Shown: in pieces, positions 24,413 through 33,000 of the stretch
Numbering within the stretch: position 1 is the stretch's first letter
Layout: every line of letters starts with the position of its first letter
Origin: JABDMD01 sp965203475
GTDB taxonomy: Bacteria; Pseudomonadota; Gammaproteobacteria; UBA4575
Length of the DNA stretch: 64,000 nucleotides
Reading direction: 5' to 3'
Assembly (NCBI GenBank): GCA_965203475.1
Contig: OZ241890.1
Span: 1,984,001-2,048,000, forward strand
Notes under the pieces: model-generated
Database searches by the model: none
Told to the model about the DNA's origin: nothing
The model's input: the letters and a program-made list of their open reading frames with translations, nothing else
Position numbers and translations under genes: made by a program

Positions 24413-25621
24413 TTAAGGATTCTGAGTTACTGTACGTGCCGCAGCAGGTTTTGAACACCACTGAGCTGGATTGACCGCCTTACCCTGTTTGCGTATTTCA
24501 AAATATAGGCCGGCTTGTGTATTTCCACCGCTCGTTCCCACGGTAGCAATTTTGTCTCCAGCTTCAACCCATTCTCCCACTTGTTTAAATAAGCTTTGGT
24601 TGTGGCCATACAAACTCATATATCCATCACCATGATCCACAATAATTAACAAACCCAGTCCACGCATCCACTCGGCAAATGCAACTCTTCCATGGAAAAT
24701 ACTGCGCACATTATTCCCCTCATTACTAGGAATAAAAACGCCTTGCCAATTTAAATTACTACGCGCTGTATTTCGTTTTTGGCCAAACTTGTTTTTAGGC
24801 TTACCCACCACGGGCCAAAATAATTTTCCCTTCGACTTTCGAAACCGATGTTGCTCATCAATGACCGCAATATTAGCCAATGTTTCGCGTAGTTCTTTTA
24901 ATAATTTTTTAAGTTCTATTTCGTCTGCTTCTAAACTGGATAATTTTTTCTGTTCCGAAGACAAACTAGAATTTAAGGAACTAACAATTTGTTTGCGTTT
25001 TTGCTGTGCTTGTTCAGCTGCTTGTCTTTCTTCTACAAGCTTATTCGTGATTCGTTCTGCGACATTTTTTTCATTTTCAATGTTAGATTGAATTTTTACT
25101 GTTTTTTGTAAAATTTCTTTTATTTGATCCATTTCTTGCAATCTTGCTTGATGTAAATAATCGTAATAAGTAAGGTTGCGTCCAACTTTTTCTGGCTGTT
25201 CCTGATTAAGCAATAATTTTAACTTCCCCTGACTCCCATACAAATACTCGGATCTTAATTGTGTATATAAGAGATTTTGGTGCTTGTTTAATTGCTTATC
25301 TAGTTTTTCTTTTTGTTGATTGAGTTGTTCAATTTTTTGATTAGATACATTCAGAACTTTCTTTGATTCAGAAATTTGTCGACCAAGTTGACCAATTAAT
25401 TGTTCCGATTCACGTAATTGTTTCTCTAGAGCACCCAATTCACCTCTTTGTTTTTCAAGCGACTGTTGACTTTTTTGAATTTGCGACTGAACTTTTGCCA
25501 GTTTTTTTTCCGCTTCTTGTTGAGAGGTAGATGCCAATCCCACTTCTACATTCATCAATAAAAGCATTACAAGTATAAGTTTTAAGCTTACTTTTGGTAT
25601 GGATAAAGGGTTTAAATTCAT
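24413..25621 (-). CDS. envC: Murein hydrolase activator EnvC (degenerate LytM)
   Basis: A 402-residue periplasmic protein with signal peptide (to LAST near residue 32), a long coiled coil (about 35-255) and a C-terminal LytM/M23 domain (about 285-392). The LytM domain keeps IIVDHGDGYMSLYGHNQSL and the ending LYFEIRKQGKAVNPAQWC but lacks the HxxxD zinc motif at its start, as in EnvC. That points to activation of amidases during cell division rather than direct hydrolysis. It heads the envC-ctpA-yibQ group; gpmM, often upstream elsewhere, is not here, and the 220-base gap before ctpA (24193-24412) shows no gene. Confidence 0.93.
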   Translation of the reverse strand: MNLNPLSIPKVSLKLILVMLLLMNVEVGLASTSQQEAEKKLAKVQSQIQKSQQSLEKQRGELGALEKQLRESEQLIGQLGRQISESKKVLNVSNQKIEQLNQQKEKLDKQLNKHQNLLYTQLRSEYLYGSQGKLKLLLNQEQPEKVGRNLTYYDYLHQARLQEMDQIKEILQKTVKIQSNIENEKNVAERITNKLVEERQAAEQAQQKRKQIVSSLNSSLSSEQKKLSSLEADEIELKKLLKELRETLANIAVIDEQHRFRKSKGKLFWPVVGKPKNKFGQKRNTARSNLNWQGVFIPSNEGNNVRSIFHGRVAFAEWMRGLGLLIIVDHGDGYMSLYGHNQSLFKQVGEWVEAGDKIATVGTSGGNTQAGLYFEIRKQGKAVNPAQWCSKPAAARTVTQNP

Positions 25622-25717
25622 CTGATTTCGATGATAACTATATGTTTTTAAAGCTTTATTAATGTATTAGACATTTATAATATTAGTCTTTACTATGTTA
25701 GCATAAGCAAATATACA

Positions 25718-26053
25718 ATGAACAAGGATTTAGTCGTGAGCATAACCGCTGAAGAACTTATAACCCGAGCTGAAGATATTGAACAGGCGTCGCGTTCTCT
25801 CAAAGCGATGTCACACCCATTACGTTTGAAAATTTTATGCGTGCTTGGTGAAAATGAAGTGAGTGTGCAAGATATCGTTGATAATGTAGGCACCTCTCAA
25901 AGCAATATTTCACAACACTTAGCGATTCTTCGCGATAAAGGAATTCTTGCATCACGCAAAGATGCAAATCGGGTGTTTTATCGTGTAGGCGACGAACGAA
26001 CTTTACGTTTGATTAGTATGATGCAACAAGTTTTCTGCTCTACCCACGCCTAA
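25718..26053 (+). CDS. ArsR-family winged-helix repressor
   Basis: A 111-residue transcription regulator. The winged-helix DNA-binding domain is clear: AMSHPLRLKILCVLGENEVSVQDIVDNVGTSQSNISQHLAILRDKGILASRKDANRVFYRV. Only one Cys pair region exists (C at ILCVL and a Cys near the C-terminus VFCSTHA), so the ArsR metal motif ELCVCDL is absent. These Cys residues could sense sulfur species, as in BigR/SqrR-type members, which would fit the adjacent rhodanese; this is inference. A GTG at 25736 has a better-placed AAGGA and could be the real start. It is divergent from envC. Confidence 0.88.
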   Translation: MNKDLVVSITAEELITRAEDIEQASRSLKAMSHPLRLKILCVLGENEVSVQDIVDNVGTSQSNISQHLAILRDKGILASRKDANRVFYRVGDERTLRLISMMQQVFCSTHA

Positions 26054-26101
26054 TCGAACACAAAAGTCATAAATCTATTTTTTCAGTTGTTAATTCCTGG
26101 T

Positions 26102-26527
26102 ATGGAAGAGTTTCTAGATTTTGCTAACCGGCACTATTTACTTTTTTTAACTCTATTTGCAATTCTTGCATTAATCATAGTTACTGAATTTAGAAGATTT
26201 GCACAGGGATATAAAGATATTAGTCCAGCCGAAGCTGTTCAACTCATCAATAAAGAAAATGCGTTGGTATTAGATGTTCGTGAAGCAAATGAGCGGGGGC
26301 AAGGCAATATTATAGATGCTAAGCATATCGCTTTGAGTAATCTTTCCGAACGTATTTCTAGTTTGTCTGAAGATAAAGATCGGCCTATTCTTGTTTTCTG
26401 TAAAATGGGGAATCGATCATCACAGGCATGTAAGCTATTATTGAAAAATAGTTATACAAAGGTATTTGGATTAAAAGGTGGAATTACTGCTTGGATTAAT
26501 GAACAAATGCCAGTAACAAAAAAATAA
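26102..26527 (+). CDS. yibN: Membrane-anchored rhodanese-like protein (YibN)
   Basis: About 141 residues from the ATG at 26102 (a TTG five codons earlier is possible). One N-terminal membrane segment (YLLFLTLFAILALIIV) is followed by a rhodanese domain with LVLDVREANERGQGNI and the catalytic loop VFCKMGNRSSQA, Cys being the sulfur acceptor. It ends with GGITAWINEQMPV. Position yibN-grxC-secB-gpsA is the conserved gammaproteobacterial order. It should transfer sulfane sulfur at the membrane, but its physiological partner is unknown. Confidence 0.9.
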   Translation: MEEFLDFANRHYLLFLTLFAILALIIVTEFRRFAQGYKDISPAEAVQLINKENALVLDVREANERGQGNIIDAKHIALSNLSERISSLSEDKDRPILVFCKMGNRSSQACKLLLKNSYTKVFGLKGGITAWINEQMPVTKK

Positions 26528-26538
26528 TTTAAATTATC

Positions 26539-26799
26539 GTGTCGCAACCAGAAATAATAATTTATACAGGACATCGATGCGCTTACTGTGCAGCTGCAAA
26601 GCGCCTGCTAGATAATAAAAATGTTACCTACCGTGAAATTAATATACACGATGAGCCCGATGAAATGGAAACCATGCTGCAACGTACCCAACGTCAGACT
26701 GTCCCGCAAATTTTTATAGGAGAAACATATGTGGGTGGTTTTGATGATTTGGCCGCGCTAAATAGCGAAGGTAAATTAGACGAACTGCTTAATGTATAG
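26539..26799 (+). CDS. grxC: Glutaredoxin GrxC
   Basis: An 86-residue glutaredoxin with the thioredoxin fold. The active site is CAYC (residues 11-14, HRCAYCAAAKRLL), where most GrxC proteins have CPYC; Ala in place of Pro may shift the redox potential. The glutathione-binding elements TVPQIFIGETYVGGFDDL are intact. Translation starts from a GTG at 26539, 11 bases after the rhodanese stop. It reduces protein disulfides and mixed glutathione disulfides in the cytoplasm. Confidence 0.93.
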   Translation: MSQPEIIIYTGHRCAYCAAAKRLLDNKNVTYREINIHDEPDEMETMLQRTQRQTVPQIFIGETYVGGFDDLAALNSEGKLDELLNV

Positions 26800-26835
26800 T
26801 TATCATTAGCAAACTGTATGTGAAAGATAACTAAC

Positions 26836-27300
26836 ATGGCTGACAAATCAACACAAAAATTTGAAATACAGAAAATCTATATAAAAGACTTATCTTTCGA
26901 AACCTCAAACTCCCCTAAAATCTTCACTGAGAAATGGAACCCTAAAACAGATGTGCACATTCAAACTGAAAATACAAGTTTGGATAACAATATGTACGAA
27001 GTGTGTATTACCGTAACAGTGACCGCTTTACAGAATGAAAAAACAGCGTTTTTAGCCGAAGTAAAACAGGGTGGAATTTTTTTAGTAGAGAACTTTCAAC
27101 AAGATCAACACGGGCAGTTGTTAGGCAGTTATTGTCCAAATATTTTATTTCCTTTTGCACGCGAAGTTGTTGCTGAATTGATATCCAAGGGTGGCTTTCC
27201 TCAACTACTTCTAAATCCTGTTAATTTTGATGCTTTATATCAGCAGCAGCAAAAAGCCTTGAAAGAACAAAAGTCTAATCCAAACCAAATTAAACACTAA
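26836..27300 (+). CDS. secB: Protein-export chaperone SecB
   Basis: A 154-residue SecB. The family core is visible: FEIQKIYIKDLSFETSNSPKIF near the N-terminus, VCITVTVTA, FLAEVKQGGIFLVENF, and CPNILFPFAREVVAELISKGGFPQLLLNPVNFDALYQQQ. SecB tetramers bind unfolded precursors and deliver them to SecA. Normal length for the family. It starts 36 bases after grxC and ends 2 bases before gpsA, so the set is probably one operon. Confidence 0.97.
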   Translation: MADKSTQKFEIQKIYIKDLSFETSNSPKIFTEKWNPKTDVHIQTENTSLDNNMYEVCITVTVTALQNEKTAFLAEVKQGGIFLVENFQQDQHGQLLGSYCPNILFPFAREVVAELISKGGFPQLLLNPVNFDALYQQQQKALKEQKSNPNQIKH

Positions 27301-27302
27301 TT

Positions 27303-28298
27303 ATGGCTAACACTGCAGTACTTGGTGCAGGTTCATGGGGTACAGCATTGGCCATTCAACTTGCTCGAAATCAGCATCATGTATCAATCTGGGACTGTGA
27401 TGAAGATTTAATTACAAATTTGCAAAAAGACAAACGTAACTCGCAGTATCTTCCAGAACATCCAATGCCAAATAATATTATTGCTAAGCATGACTTAGCG
27501 TCTACATTAAATAATGCAGAATTCATACTATCGGTAGTGCCTAGTTACGCGACACGCACAGTTTGTGAAAAATTATTGAAGCAAAATATGCCACAAAATT
27601 TTGCATGGGCCACCAAAGGCTTTGAAAAGAAAACCAACTTTATGATGCATCAAGTGGTTGAAGATGTGCTAGGCAACGATATTAAAGTTGCCGTACTCTC
27701 GGGTCCTTCCTTTGCAAAAGAAGTTGCTAGTAATTTACCTACTGCTGTAACCCTAGCCTCCAACGATCAACCATTCGCTACACAACTTGCACAGTATTTT
27801 CATAGTGATAATTTTCGAGTGTATACAAACAATGACATTGTAGGTGTTGAAATTGGCGGAACTGTTAAAAATGTCTTAGCGATTGCTGCTGGTATCATTG
27901 ATGGGCTAGATTTTGGAGCCAACGCAAGAGCTGCATTAATTACCCGCGGTCTTGCTGAGATGATGCGCTTTGGTCAAACGCTCGGCGCCAACCCAACCAC
28001 ACTTATGGGCTTAGCCGGCATGGGGGATTTAGTGTTAACTTGCACAGACAATCAATCCCGAAATCGAAGTCTTGGTTTAGCCTTGGCGAAGGGAGAAACG
28101 GCACTACAATATATGAGTCGTGTGGGGCAAGCTGTGGAGGGCTTTCATGCGGCACAAGTAGTACATGAAATGACTCAACTACATAAAGTTGAGATGCCAA
28201 TTTGTGAAAAAGTTTGGCAAGTATTAAATAGTGATATGGATTTAAAATCAGCGATTGCAGAATTATTAGGTCGTGATATGAAGGCTGAAAATATTTAA
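27303..28298 (+). CDS. gpsA: Glycerol-3-phosphate dehydrogenase [NAD(P)+] GpsA
   Basis: A 331-residue enzyme converting dihydroxyacetone phosphate to sn-glycerol 3-phosphate for phospholipid synthesis. N-terminal dinucleotide fold GAGSWGTALAIQLARN (7-22), ATKGFEKKT, LSGPSFAKEVASNLPTAVTLAS, and the C-terminal domain with catalytic Lys in GGTVKNVLAIAAGIIDGLDFGANARAALITRGL. It overlaps the convergent trmL gene by 4 bases. Ordinary length and motifs. Confidence 0.97.
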   Translation: MANTAVLGAGSWGTALAIQLARNQHHVSIWDCDEDLITNLQKDKRNSQYLPEHPMPNNIIAKHDLASTLNNAEFILSVVPSYATRTVCEKLLKQNMPQNFAWATKGFEKKTNFMMHQVVEDVLGNDIKVAVLSGPSFAKEVASNLPTAVTLASNDQPFATQLAQYFHSDNFRVYTNNDIVGVEIGGTVKNVLAIAAGIIDGLDFGANARAALITRGLAEMMRFGQTLGANPTTLMGLAGMGDLVLTCTDNQSRNRSLGLALAKGETALQYMSRVGQAVEGFHAAQVVHEMTQLHKVEMPICEKVWQVLNSDMDLKSAIAELLGRDMKAENI

Positions 28299-28750
28299 CT
28301 AAAATTATTTTGACGCCAAGCTTCATATAAAATAATCCCAACTGCATTAGCGAGATTAATACTCCGTGAAGATTCTTTCATTGGAATACGCACAATATGC
28401 TCGCGATCGTATTGTTCCAGAATGAAATTAGGTAAACCTCTTGTTTCGGGACCAAAAATAAATGTATCGCCCGGCTGATAGCTTGGAATATGATAATCTG
28501 TACGCCCTTTTGTAGAACATGCAAATATTTGTTGTGGGTTAAGTGTATGCAACATATCCTGATAACCTAGATGCTCTGTCACAGTCGTAAATTCTTGGTA
28601 GTCGAGGCCTGCTCTGCGCAATTTTTTTTCATCCAAATCAAAACCCAATGGATGTATTAAATGTAAATCACAACCCATATTCGCACACAAACGGATTATG
28701 TTTCCTGTATTCGGAGGAATTTCAGGTTCAAACAAAACTACTTGAAACAT
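28295..28750 (-). CDS. trmL: tRNA (cytidine/uridine-2'-O-)-methyltransferase TrmL
   Basis: A 151-residue SPOUT-class methyltransferase that modifies the wobble nucleotide (position 34) of tRNA-Leu isoacceptors. Motifs: LFEPEIPPNTGNIIRLCANMGCDLHLIHPLGF, FGPETRGLPNFIL, and RSINLANAVGIILYEAWRQ, which forms the trefoil knot binding S-adenosylmethionine. The gene is convergent with gpsA (4-base overlap) and its start is only 6 bases from that of the divergent pyrD. Confidence 0.95.
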   Translation of the reverse strand: MFQVVLFEPEIPPNTGNIIRLCANMGCDLHLIHPLGFDLDEKKLRRAGLDYQEFTTVTEHLGYQDMLHTLNPQQIFACSTKGRTDYHIPSYQPGDTFIFGPETRGLPNFILEQYDREHIVRIPMKESSRSINLANAVGIILYEAWRQNNFS

Positions 28751-28756
28751 ACATGT

Positions 28757-29713
28757 ATGAGTACTGATAAAAAATTAAAACTACAATTTTGCGAGATGAA
28801 GTTTAACTCGCCTTTAGTATTGTTGTCGGGTTGTGTCGGTTTTGGTGAAGAATATACAAGAATTGATGGGTTCTCGAATCAAGATGTAGGGGCGGTTTGT
28901 TTAAAAGGCACCACACTAGAGCCACGACTCGGCAATACACCACATCGTCTGGCTGAAACTCCAGACGGCATGTTGAACGCTATTGGTTTACAAAATCCAG
29001 GTGCTGATGCAGTAATTAACGAAATTTTACCAGACCTGGATTTTTCAGAGACACGCTTTATTGCAAATGTATCCGGCTCCACAATAGAAGAATATGTTGC
29101 CGTCACACGTAAGTTTGATGACTCTTCTATTGATGCAATCGAAATCAATATTTCATGCCCCAATGTTAAAGAAGGGGGTGTGGCATTTGGTAATGATCCC
29201 GAAATGTCTGCACGCGTAGTTGCAGCCTGCAGAGAAGTAACACAAAAACCTTTGATTACAAAACTTTCTCCTAACCAAACGGATATTAAGCTCAATGCTA
29301 CGCGTTGCATTGAAGCGGGCAGTGATGCCTTTGCTGTAATTAATACGGTAATGGGAATGGCAATTGATATTGCTAGCAAAACACCAGTGATTCATAACAA
29401 TCAAGGAGGCTTATCTGGACCTGCTATCAAACCCATAGCGCTACTGAAAGTGCACGAGGTGTTTCAAGTATGCAAACCTCACAATATCCCAATTATTGGG
29501 CAAGGCGGCATCGTGAATGCTAATGATGCATTGGAATTTTTAATTGCAGGTGCTTCAACCGTTGGCATAGGTACTGGACTTTTTTACGACCCACTATGTT
29601 GCAAAAAAATAAACCAGGGAATTGTTGATTATTTAGAAAACAATAATCACACACATGTAAACGAAATTATTGGAAGTTTACAGATTCACACAGATGCTTC
29701 GGGTTGCGTCTAA
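28757..29713 (+). CDS. pyrD: Dihydroorotate dehydrogenase, class 1B-like
   Basis: A 318-residue flavoprotein oxidising dihydroorotate to orotate. The active-site segment EINISCPNVKEGGVAFGNDPE carries the Cys base of class 1 enzymes (class 2 has Ser), and VINTVMGMAIDI, NNQGGLSGPAIKPIAL and IGQGGIVNANDALEFLIAGASTVGIGTGLFYDP bind FMN. The sequence pattern fits class 1B, which normally pairs with the iron-sulfur/FAD subunit PyrK; no pyrK is in the window. The ATG at 28757 is preferred to a TTG at 28742 that would overlap trmL. Only 6 bases separate it from trmL, so its promoter must lie inside trmL. Confidence 0.9.
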   Translation: MSTDKKLKLQFCEMKFNSPLVLLSGCVGFGEEYTRIDGFSNQDVGAVCLKGTTLEPRLGNTPHRLAETPDGMLNAIGLQNPGADAVINEILPDLDFSETRFIANVSGSTIEEYVAVTRKFDDSSIDAIEINISCPNVKEGGVAFGNDPEMSARVVAACREVTQKPLITKLSPNQTDIKLNATRCIEAGSDAFAVINTVMGMAIDIASKTPVIHNNQGGLSGPAIKPIALLKVHEVFQVCKPHNIPIIGQGGIVNANDALEFLIAGASTVGIGTGLFYDPLCCKKINQGIVDYLENNNHTHVNEIIGSLQIHTDASGCV

Positions 29714-29852
29714 TCAAGCTGCACTACATGCACTGGGCTGGTTGGATAAACCTCTTCTCTGGTTTGAAAATGTGTAGGGAAAACATCAAGTACCTATAAA
29801 ATGGTGTCAGGAAAACGACTTGTGGAAAAGCGCCCACACATGGTGAGTTACA

Positions 29853-30074
29853 TTACGGTTTTATATATACATCCACAAAGAAAGATTTTTCTAATGATAC
29901 AGAACGCATACCGACAACAGTATCATTCGCTAAATTTTCTGCATACTCCATTGCTTCATCATAAACATCTGAAGTATTTTCAATAGCGCCCTGAAAATTA
30001 CGTTTAAGCTTCCAGCCTTTGCTTTCTAACATCCCTGTATCCATATCTTCAAGCGATTCAACTTTCTTCCCCAT
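29853..30074 (-). CDS. Small hypothetical protein (73 aa)
   Basis: I do not recognise this protein. It is soluble and charged, with a possible helical segment VYDEAMEYAENLANDT and beta-type ends (GWKLKRNFQGAI, SLEKSFFVDVYIKP). An AAGGGG lies 7 bases before the ATG, and composition looks like coding sequence, so I think it is real. It lies alone between pyrD (convergent) and the ntrC 3' end, and could be a small stress or regulatory protein; no evidence decides. Confidence 0.6.
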   Translation of the reverse strand: MGKKVESLEDMDTGMLESKGWKLKRNFQGAIENTSDVYDEAMEYAENLANDTVVGMRSVSLEKSFFVDVYIKP

Positions 30075-30265
30075 AGCTGCCCCTTGTATAAATTTTGTGT
30101 AATTGACTCATACGCAAAAACTAGAGTTGCAATAGTAACCTAATATTCACATTGCTGAAATACTAGTATAAAAAATATAAATTAATTTGGCTTGATGCTG
30201 GTAAGTGATCCTCTACGTCGCTCACACAAAAATCCTTTCGACACGTTACTTGCCAGCTAATTTGA

Positions 30266-30309
30266 ATAAATACTGTTAGTTTTACATCTCTTTCCCTAAC
30301 AGTATTTAT
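30266..30309. repeat. Perfect 14-bp inverted repeat in the ntrC downstream gap
   Basis: ATAAATACTGTTAG (30266-30279) and its exact complement CTAACAGTATTTAT (30296-30309) are 16 bases apart. Just next to it, GCTGGTAAGT (30197-30206) and ACTTGCCAGC (30248-30257) form an outer imperfect stem. No T-run follows, so this is not a standard terminator. It could be a small palindromic element or an RNA structure in the ntrC 3' region. The gap 30075-30372 otherwise holds no supported gene. Confidence 0.55.
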
Positions 30310-30372
30310 CTCTAAGTCCCGAACATAAATAGACGGAGCTTTTTTACGCAAAATGGCTTTAAACCAAATAAT

Positions 30373-31779
30373 TTATGATTGAAACAGTCTGAGTTCTTGA
30401 ATTTTTCGACTCAATGTATTTCGACCCCAACCTAAAAGCTTAGCCGCTTCTTGGCGTTTGCCTCCTGCTTTACGCATCGCGGCCTTAATCATGACTTCTT
30501 CAAACAAAGGTAATGCTTGACTCAAAATATCTGTCCTACCTTTCGACAGTTCTCGATCAGCCCATTCTGTTAACATACTTTTCCAATCTGCATGTTCTTC
30601 AACGGTCATTGCTTCATTTAACATTTCTGCGGGTAGATCTTGCATGCGAATTTCATTACTTGAAGCCATTACGGTTAAATACCGACACACATTTTCTAGC
30701 TGACGCACATTACCAGGCCAACGTAATGCGCTTAGATATTCAAGGACTTCTTCATTTACTTTTTTTGTTTCTGTATTTAATTCTTGAGCCGAAGTTTTCA
30801 TAAAGTGTCGTAATAAAATTGGTATATCTTCTTTACGCTCATGTAAGGTTGGCAAATGTATGCGTATGACATTTAGACGGTGAAATAAATCTTCACGAAA
30901 CTCACCTTTACGAACTCGGGCTTCTAAATTTTGATGTGTAGCCGCAATTATTCGAACATCTGTTTGAATCGGCTCATGACCACCTACACGATAATACTGT
31001 TCATCGGACAACACGCGAAGTAAGCGCGTTTGTAAGTCTGCAGGCATATCCCCAATTTCATCAAGAAACAATGTTCCTCCCTGTGCCTGCTCAAACCGTC
31101 CTTTGCGTTGTGCTTGTGCACCAGTAAACGAACCTTTTTCATGTCCAAACAATTCAGACTCTAAAAGTTCACGAGGAATAGCCGCCATATTTAGCGCAAT
31201 AAAGGGACCTTTGGCGCGTGAGCTGTTTTCATGCAAGGCATTTGCTACAAGCTCTTTTCCTGTGCCCGATGCGCCGTTAATCAACACCGTGACATTTGAA
31301 TTCGAAAGCCTACCAATGGCACGGAACACGTCCTGCATCGCCGGTGATTCACCCATAATATTGGGAGTTTCTTCCGTCACTGTTTCATGAGGCACATCGG
31401 TAAGCCCTTCATTGGCAACCATACAAGCGCGCTTGGTCAACTCAATGGCTTCATCCACGTCAAACGGTTTTGGAAGATATTCAAATGCACCTTTTTGGTA
31501 GGCACCTACTGCGCTTTGTAAATCAGAATGTGCCGTCATTATGATAATCGGCATTGTTGGATAATCTTTTTTAATTCGTGTTAAAAACTCAAATCCATCG
31601 ATACCAGGCATTCGCACATCGGTAAGAATTGCAGATGGAGTTTCTTGCTCTAATTCATGGATTGCTAAATTTGCAGATTCAAATGTTTCCACAGGAATTT
31701 CAGCTTTTTGAAATGCGCGCTCTAATACCCATCGCATCGCTTGATCATCATCAATCACCCAAACTTTAGAAGTAATCAT
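30373..31779 (-). CDS. ntrC: Nitrogen regulation response regulator NtrC
   Basis: A 468-residue sigma-54 activator. Receiver domain with phosphorylation site D54 (ILTDVRMPG), then AAA+ domain: Walker A GASGTGKE (~167-174), sigma-54 contact loop GSFTGA (~215-220) and Walker B LFLDEIGD (~235-242). The contact loop has Ser for the usual Ala in GAFTGA. The C-terminal Fis-type helix-turn-helix is GGKRQEAAKLLGWGRNTLSRKIQELRL. It is 19 bases downstream of ntrB. It should bind the sites at 35445-35481 and 33001-33017 and activate glnA under nitrogen limitation. Confidence 0.96.
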   Translation of the reverse strand: MITSKVWVIDDDQAMRWVLERAFQKAEIPVETFESANLAIHELEQETPSAILTDVRMPGIDGFEFLTRIKKDYPTMPIIIMTAHSDLQSAVGAYQKGAFEYLPKPFDVDEAIELTKRACMVANEGLTDVPHETVTEETPNIMGESPAMQDVFRAIGRLSNSNVTVLINGASGTGKELVANALHENSSRAKGPFIALNMAAIPRELLESELFGHEKGSFTGAQAQRKGRFEQAQGGTLFLDEIGDMPADLQTRLLRVLSDEQYYRVGGHEPIQTDVRIIAATHQNLEARVRKGEFREDLFHRLNVIRIHLPTLHERKEDIPILLRHFMKTSAQELNTETKKVNEEVLEYLSALRWPGNVRQLENVCRYLTVMASSNEIRMQDLPAEMLNEAMTVEEHADWKSMLTEWADRELSKGRTDILSQALPLFEEVMIKAAMRKAGGKRQEAAKLLGWGRNTLSRKIQELRLFQS

Positions 31780-31798
31780 TTCTATATTTCTTTGTTAG

Positions 31799-32914
31799 TT
31801 AAAATTTATTCGCTTCTTCAATTGGCAAAAATATATGAAACCGTGTATCACCAGGCACGGATTCGAATTCAATGATGCCGCCATGTAAATTAATTAAGTT
31901 TTGAGAAATAGGTAACCCTAAACCTGTACCTTCTTCATGGCCCGATACCATTGGGAAAAATATTTGGTGTTTTAGTTCATCCGCAACACCAGAGCCATCA
32001 TCATTAACACTAATTTTTATGACGAGTCGATGCAGTTTTTCACCAATGGTAAATTGCCGCTCAACTCTAGTACGTAGAGTAATGTTTCCTGTATCACCAA
32101 CCGCATTTATAGCATTTCGCAAAATATTTAGAATGGCTTGTACTAATAAGTCCGGATCGGCAAAAAATTCTGGAATGCTGGGATCATAATCAGGTGCAAT
32201 GTTAATTTCGTTCGACATTTCAGCCATCGCAAGATGGCGAATATGTTCTAAAACATCATGTATATTGAGTTGTGTCTTGTTTGGATGCACTTTTGGACCA
32301 AACATTCGGTCTACAAGTTTTCGCAAACGATCGGCTTCGCTAATTATTACATCAGTGTACTCATGCAGGTCCTCCTGTTCTAACTCTCCTGCTAATAATT
32401 GGGCTGCACCTCGCAATCCACCCAGTGGATTTTTAATTTCATGTGCAAGACCTCGCAACATATTTTGTGTTGCTTGAGTCTCAGAAAGTAAAAGTTCATC
32501 TTGACTAATACGTAGCATACGGTCTATTTGTGTAAGCTCCAGCATGCAAACTTTTTGCTTTTCATCAGACAACATGGGAGTAATTAAACAATCCAAAGTG
32601 ATTTCATTGCCTCCGATACGTTTAATACTAACTTCATGTTCTGAAAATGGATGACCTGTTTGCACGGATTTTTGAATATGTGGAATCAAGGCTCCATCCG
32701 TATCTTGAAAAAAATCAGTTAACGCATGATTTAGAGCATGTCGCACACCGGTCCCTAAAAGCTCTTCGGCGGAAGGATTTAGATATTGAATGAGTAGCTC
32801 TTCATCGACCAGCATCACGGCCAAGGTTAAGCTATCAACAATTTTTTTATGTTCAATGGCATACATATGCGCAGGGATTTCACCAAATAGGTTGTTAGGC
32901 GTGGTTGTCATCAC
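31799..32914 (-). CDS. ntrB: Nitrogen regulation sensor kinase NtrB (GlnL)
   Basis: A 371-residue cytoplasmic histidine kinase, partner of NtrC. PAS domain (about 20-130: VDSLTLAVMLVDEELLIQYLNPSAEELLG), dimerisation and phospho-acceptor segment LRGLAHEIKNPLGGLRGAAQLL with His near residue 156, then an ATPase domain with NILRNAINAV (N box), ISVNDDGSGVADE (G1) and GLGLPISQNLI (G2). The first ATG pair (32914/32911) nearly coincides with the start site predicted from the sigma-54 promoter at 32924-32940. If that promoter is used, translation would need the internal ATG at residue 17 (MYAIEHKK). Confidence 0.95.
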   Translation of the reverse strand: MMTTTPNNLFGEIPAHMYAIEHKKIVDSLTLAVMLVDEELLIQYLNPSAEELLGTGVRHALNHALTDFFQDTDGALIPHIQKSVQTGHPFSEHEVSIKRIGGNEITLDCLITPMLSDEKQKVCMLELTQIDRMLRISQDELLLSETQATQNMLRGLAHEIKNPLGGLRGAAQLLAGELEQEDLHEYTDVIISEADRLRKLVDRMFGPKVHPNKTQLNIHDVLEHIRHLAMAEMSNEINIAPDYDPSIPEFFADPDLLVQAILNILRNAINAVGDTGNITLRTRVERQFTIGEKLHRLVIKISVNDDGSGVADELKHQIFFPMVSGHEEGTGLGLPISQNLINLHGGIIEFESVPGDTRFHIFLPIEEANKF

Positions 32915-32923
32915 TTATGTTAT

Positions 32924-32940
32924 TGCAAAATTCGATCCAG
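32924..32940 (-). promoter_or_regulatory. Candidate sigma-54 promoter before ntrB
   Basis: On the minus strand the sequence CTGGATCGAATTTTGCA matches the sigma-54 consensus YTGGCACGRNNNTTGCW except for two bases, with GG and GC at the required spacing of 12. The predicted start site is around 32913, right at the annotated ntrB start codon, which is awkward and lowers confidence. A palindromic NtrC site is centred about 96 bases upstream. Confidence 0.45.
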
Positions 32941-33000
32941 CCGATGCTTAGCAATTGTTTACTACGAATCAGTAACTTAGCTAAGCAATACTGAATTTAT

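Noticed and set aside
28879..29379. 166-residue minus-strand reading frame within pyrD
   Set aside because: Antisense shadow of a conserved enzyme; no ribosome binding site or family pattern.
30163..30351. 62-residue reading frame before ntrC's end
   Set aside because: Starts with TTG, has no ribosome binding site, and runs through the inverted repeat; no protein-like pattern.
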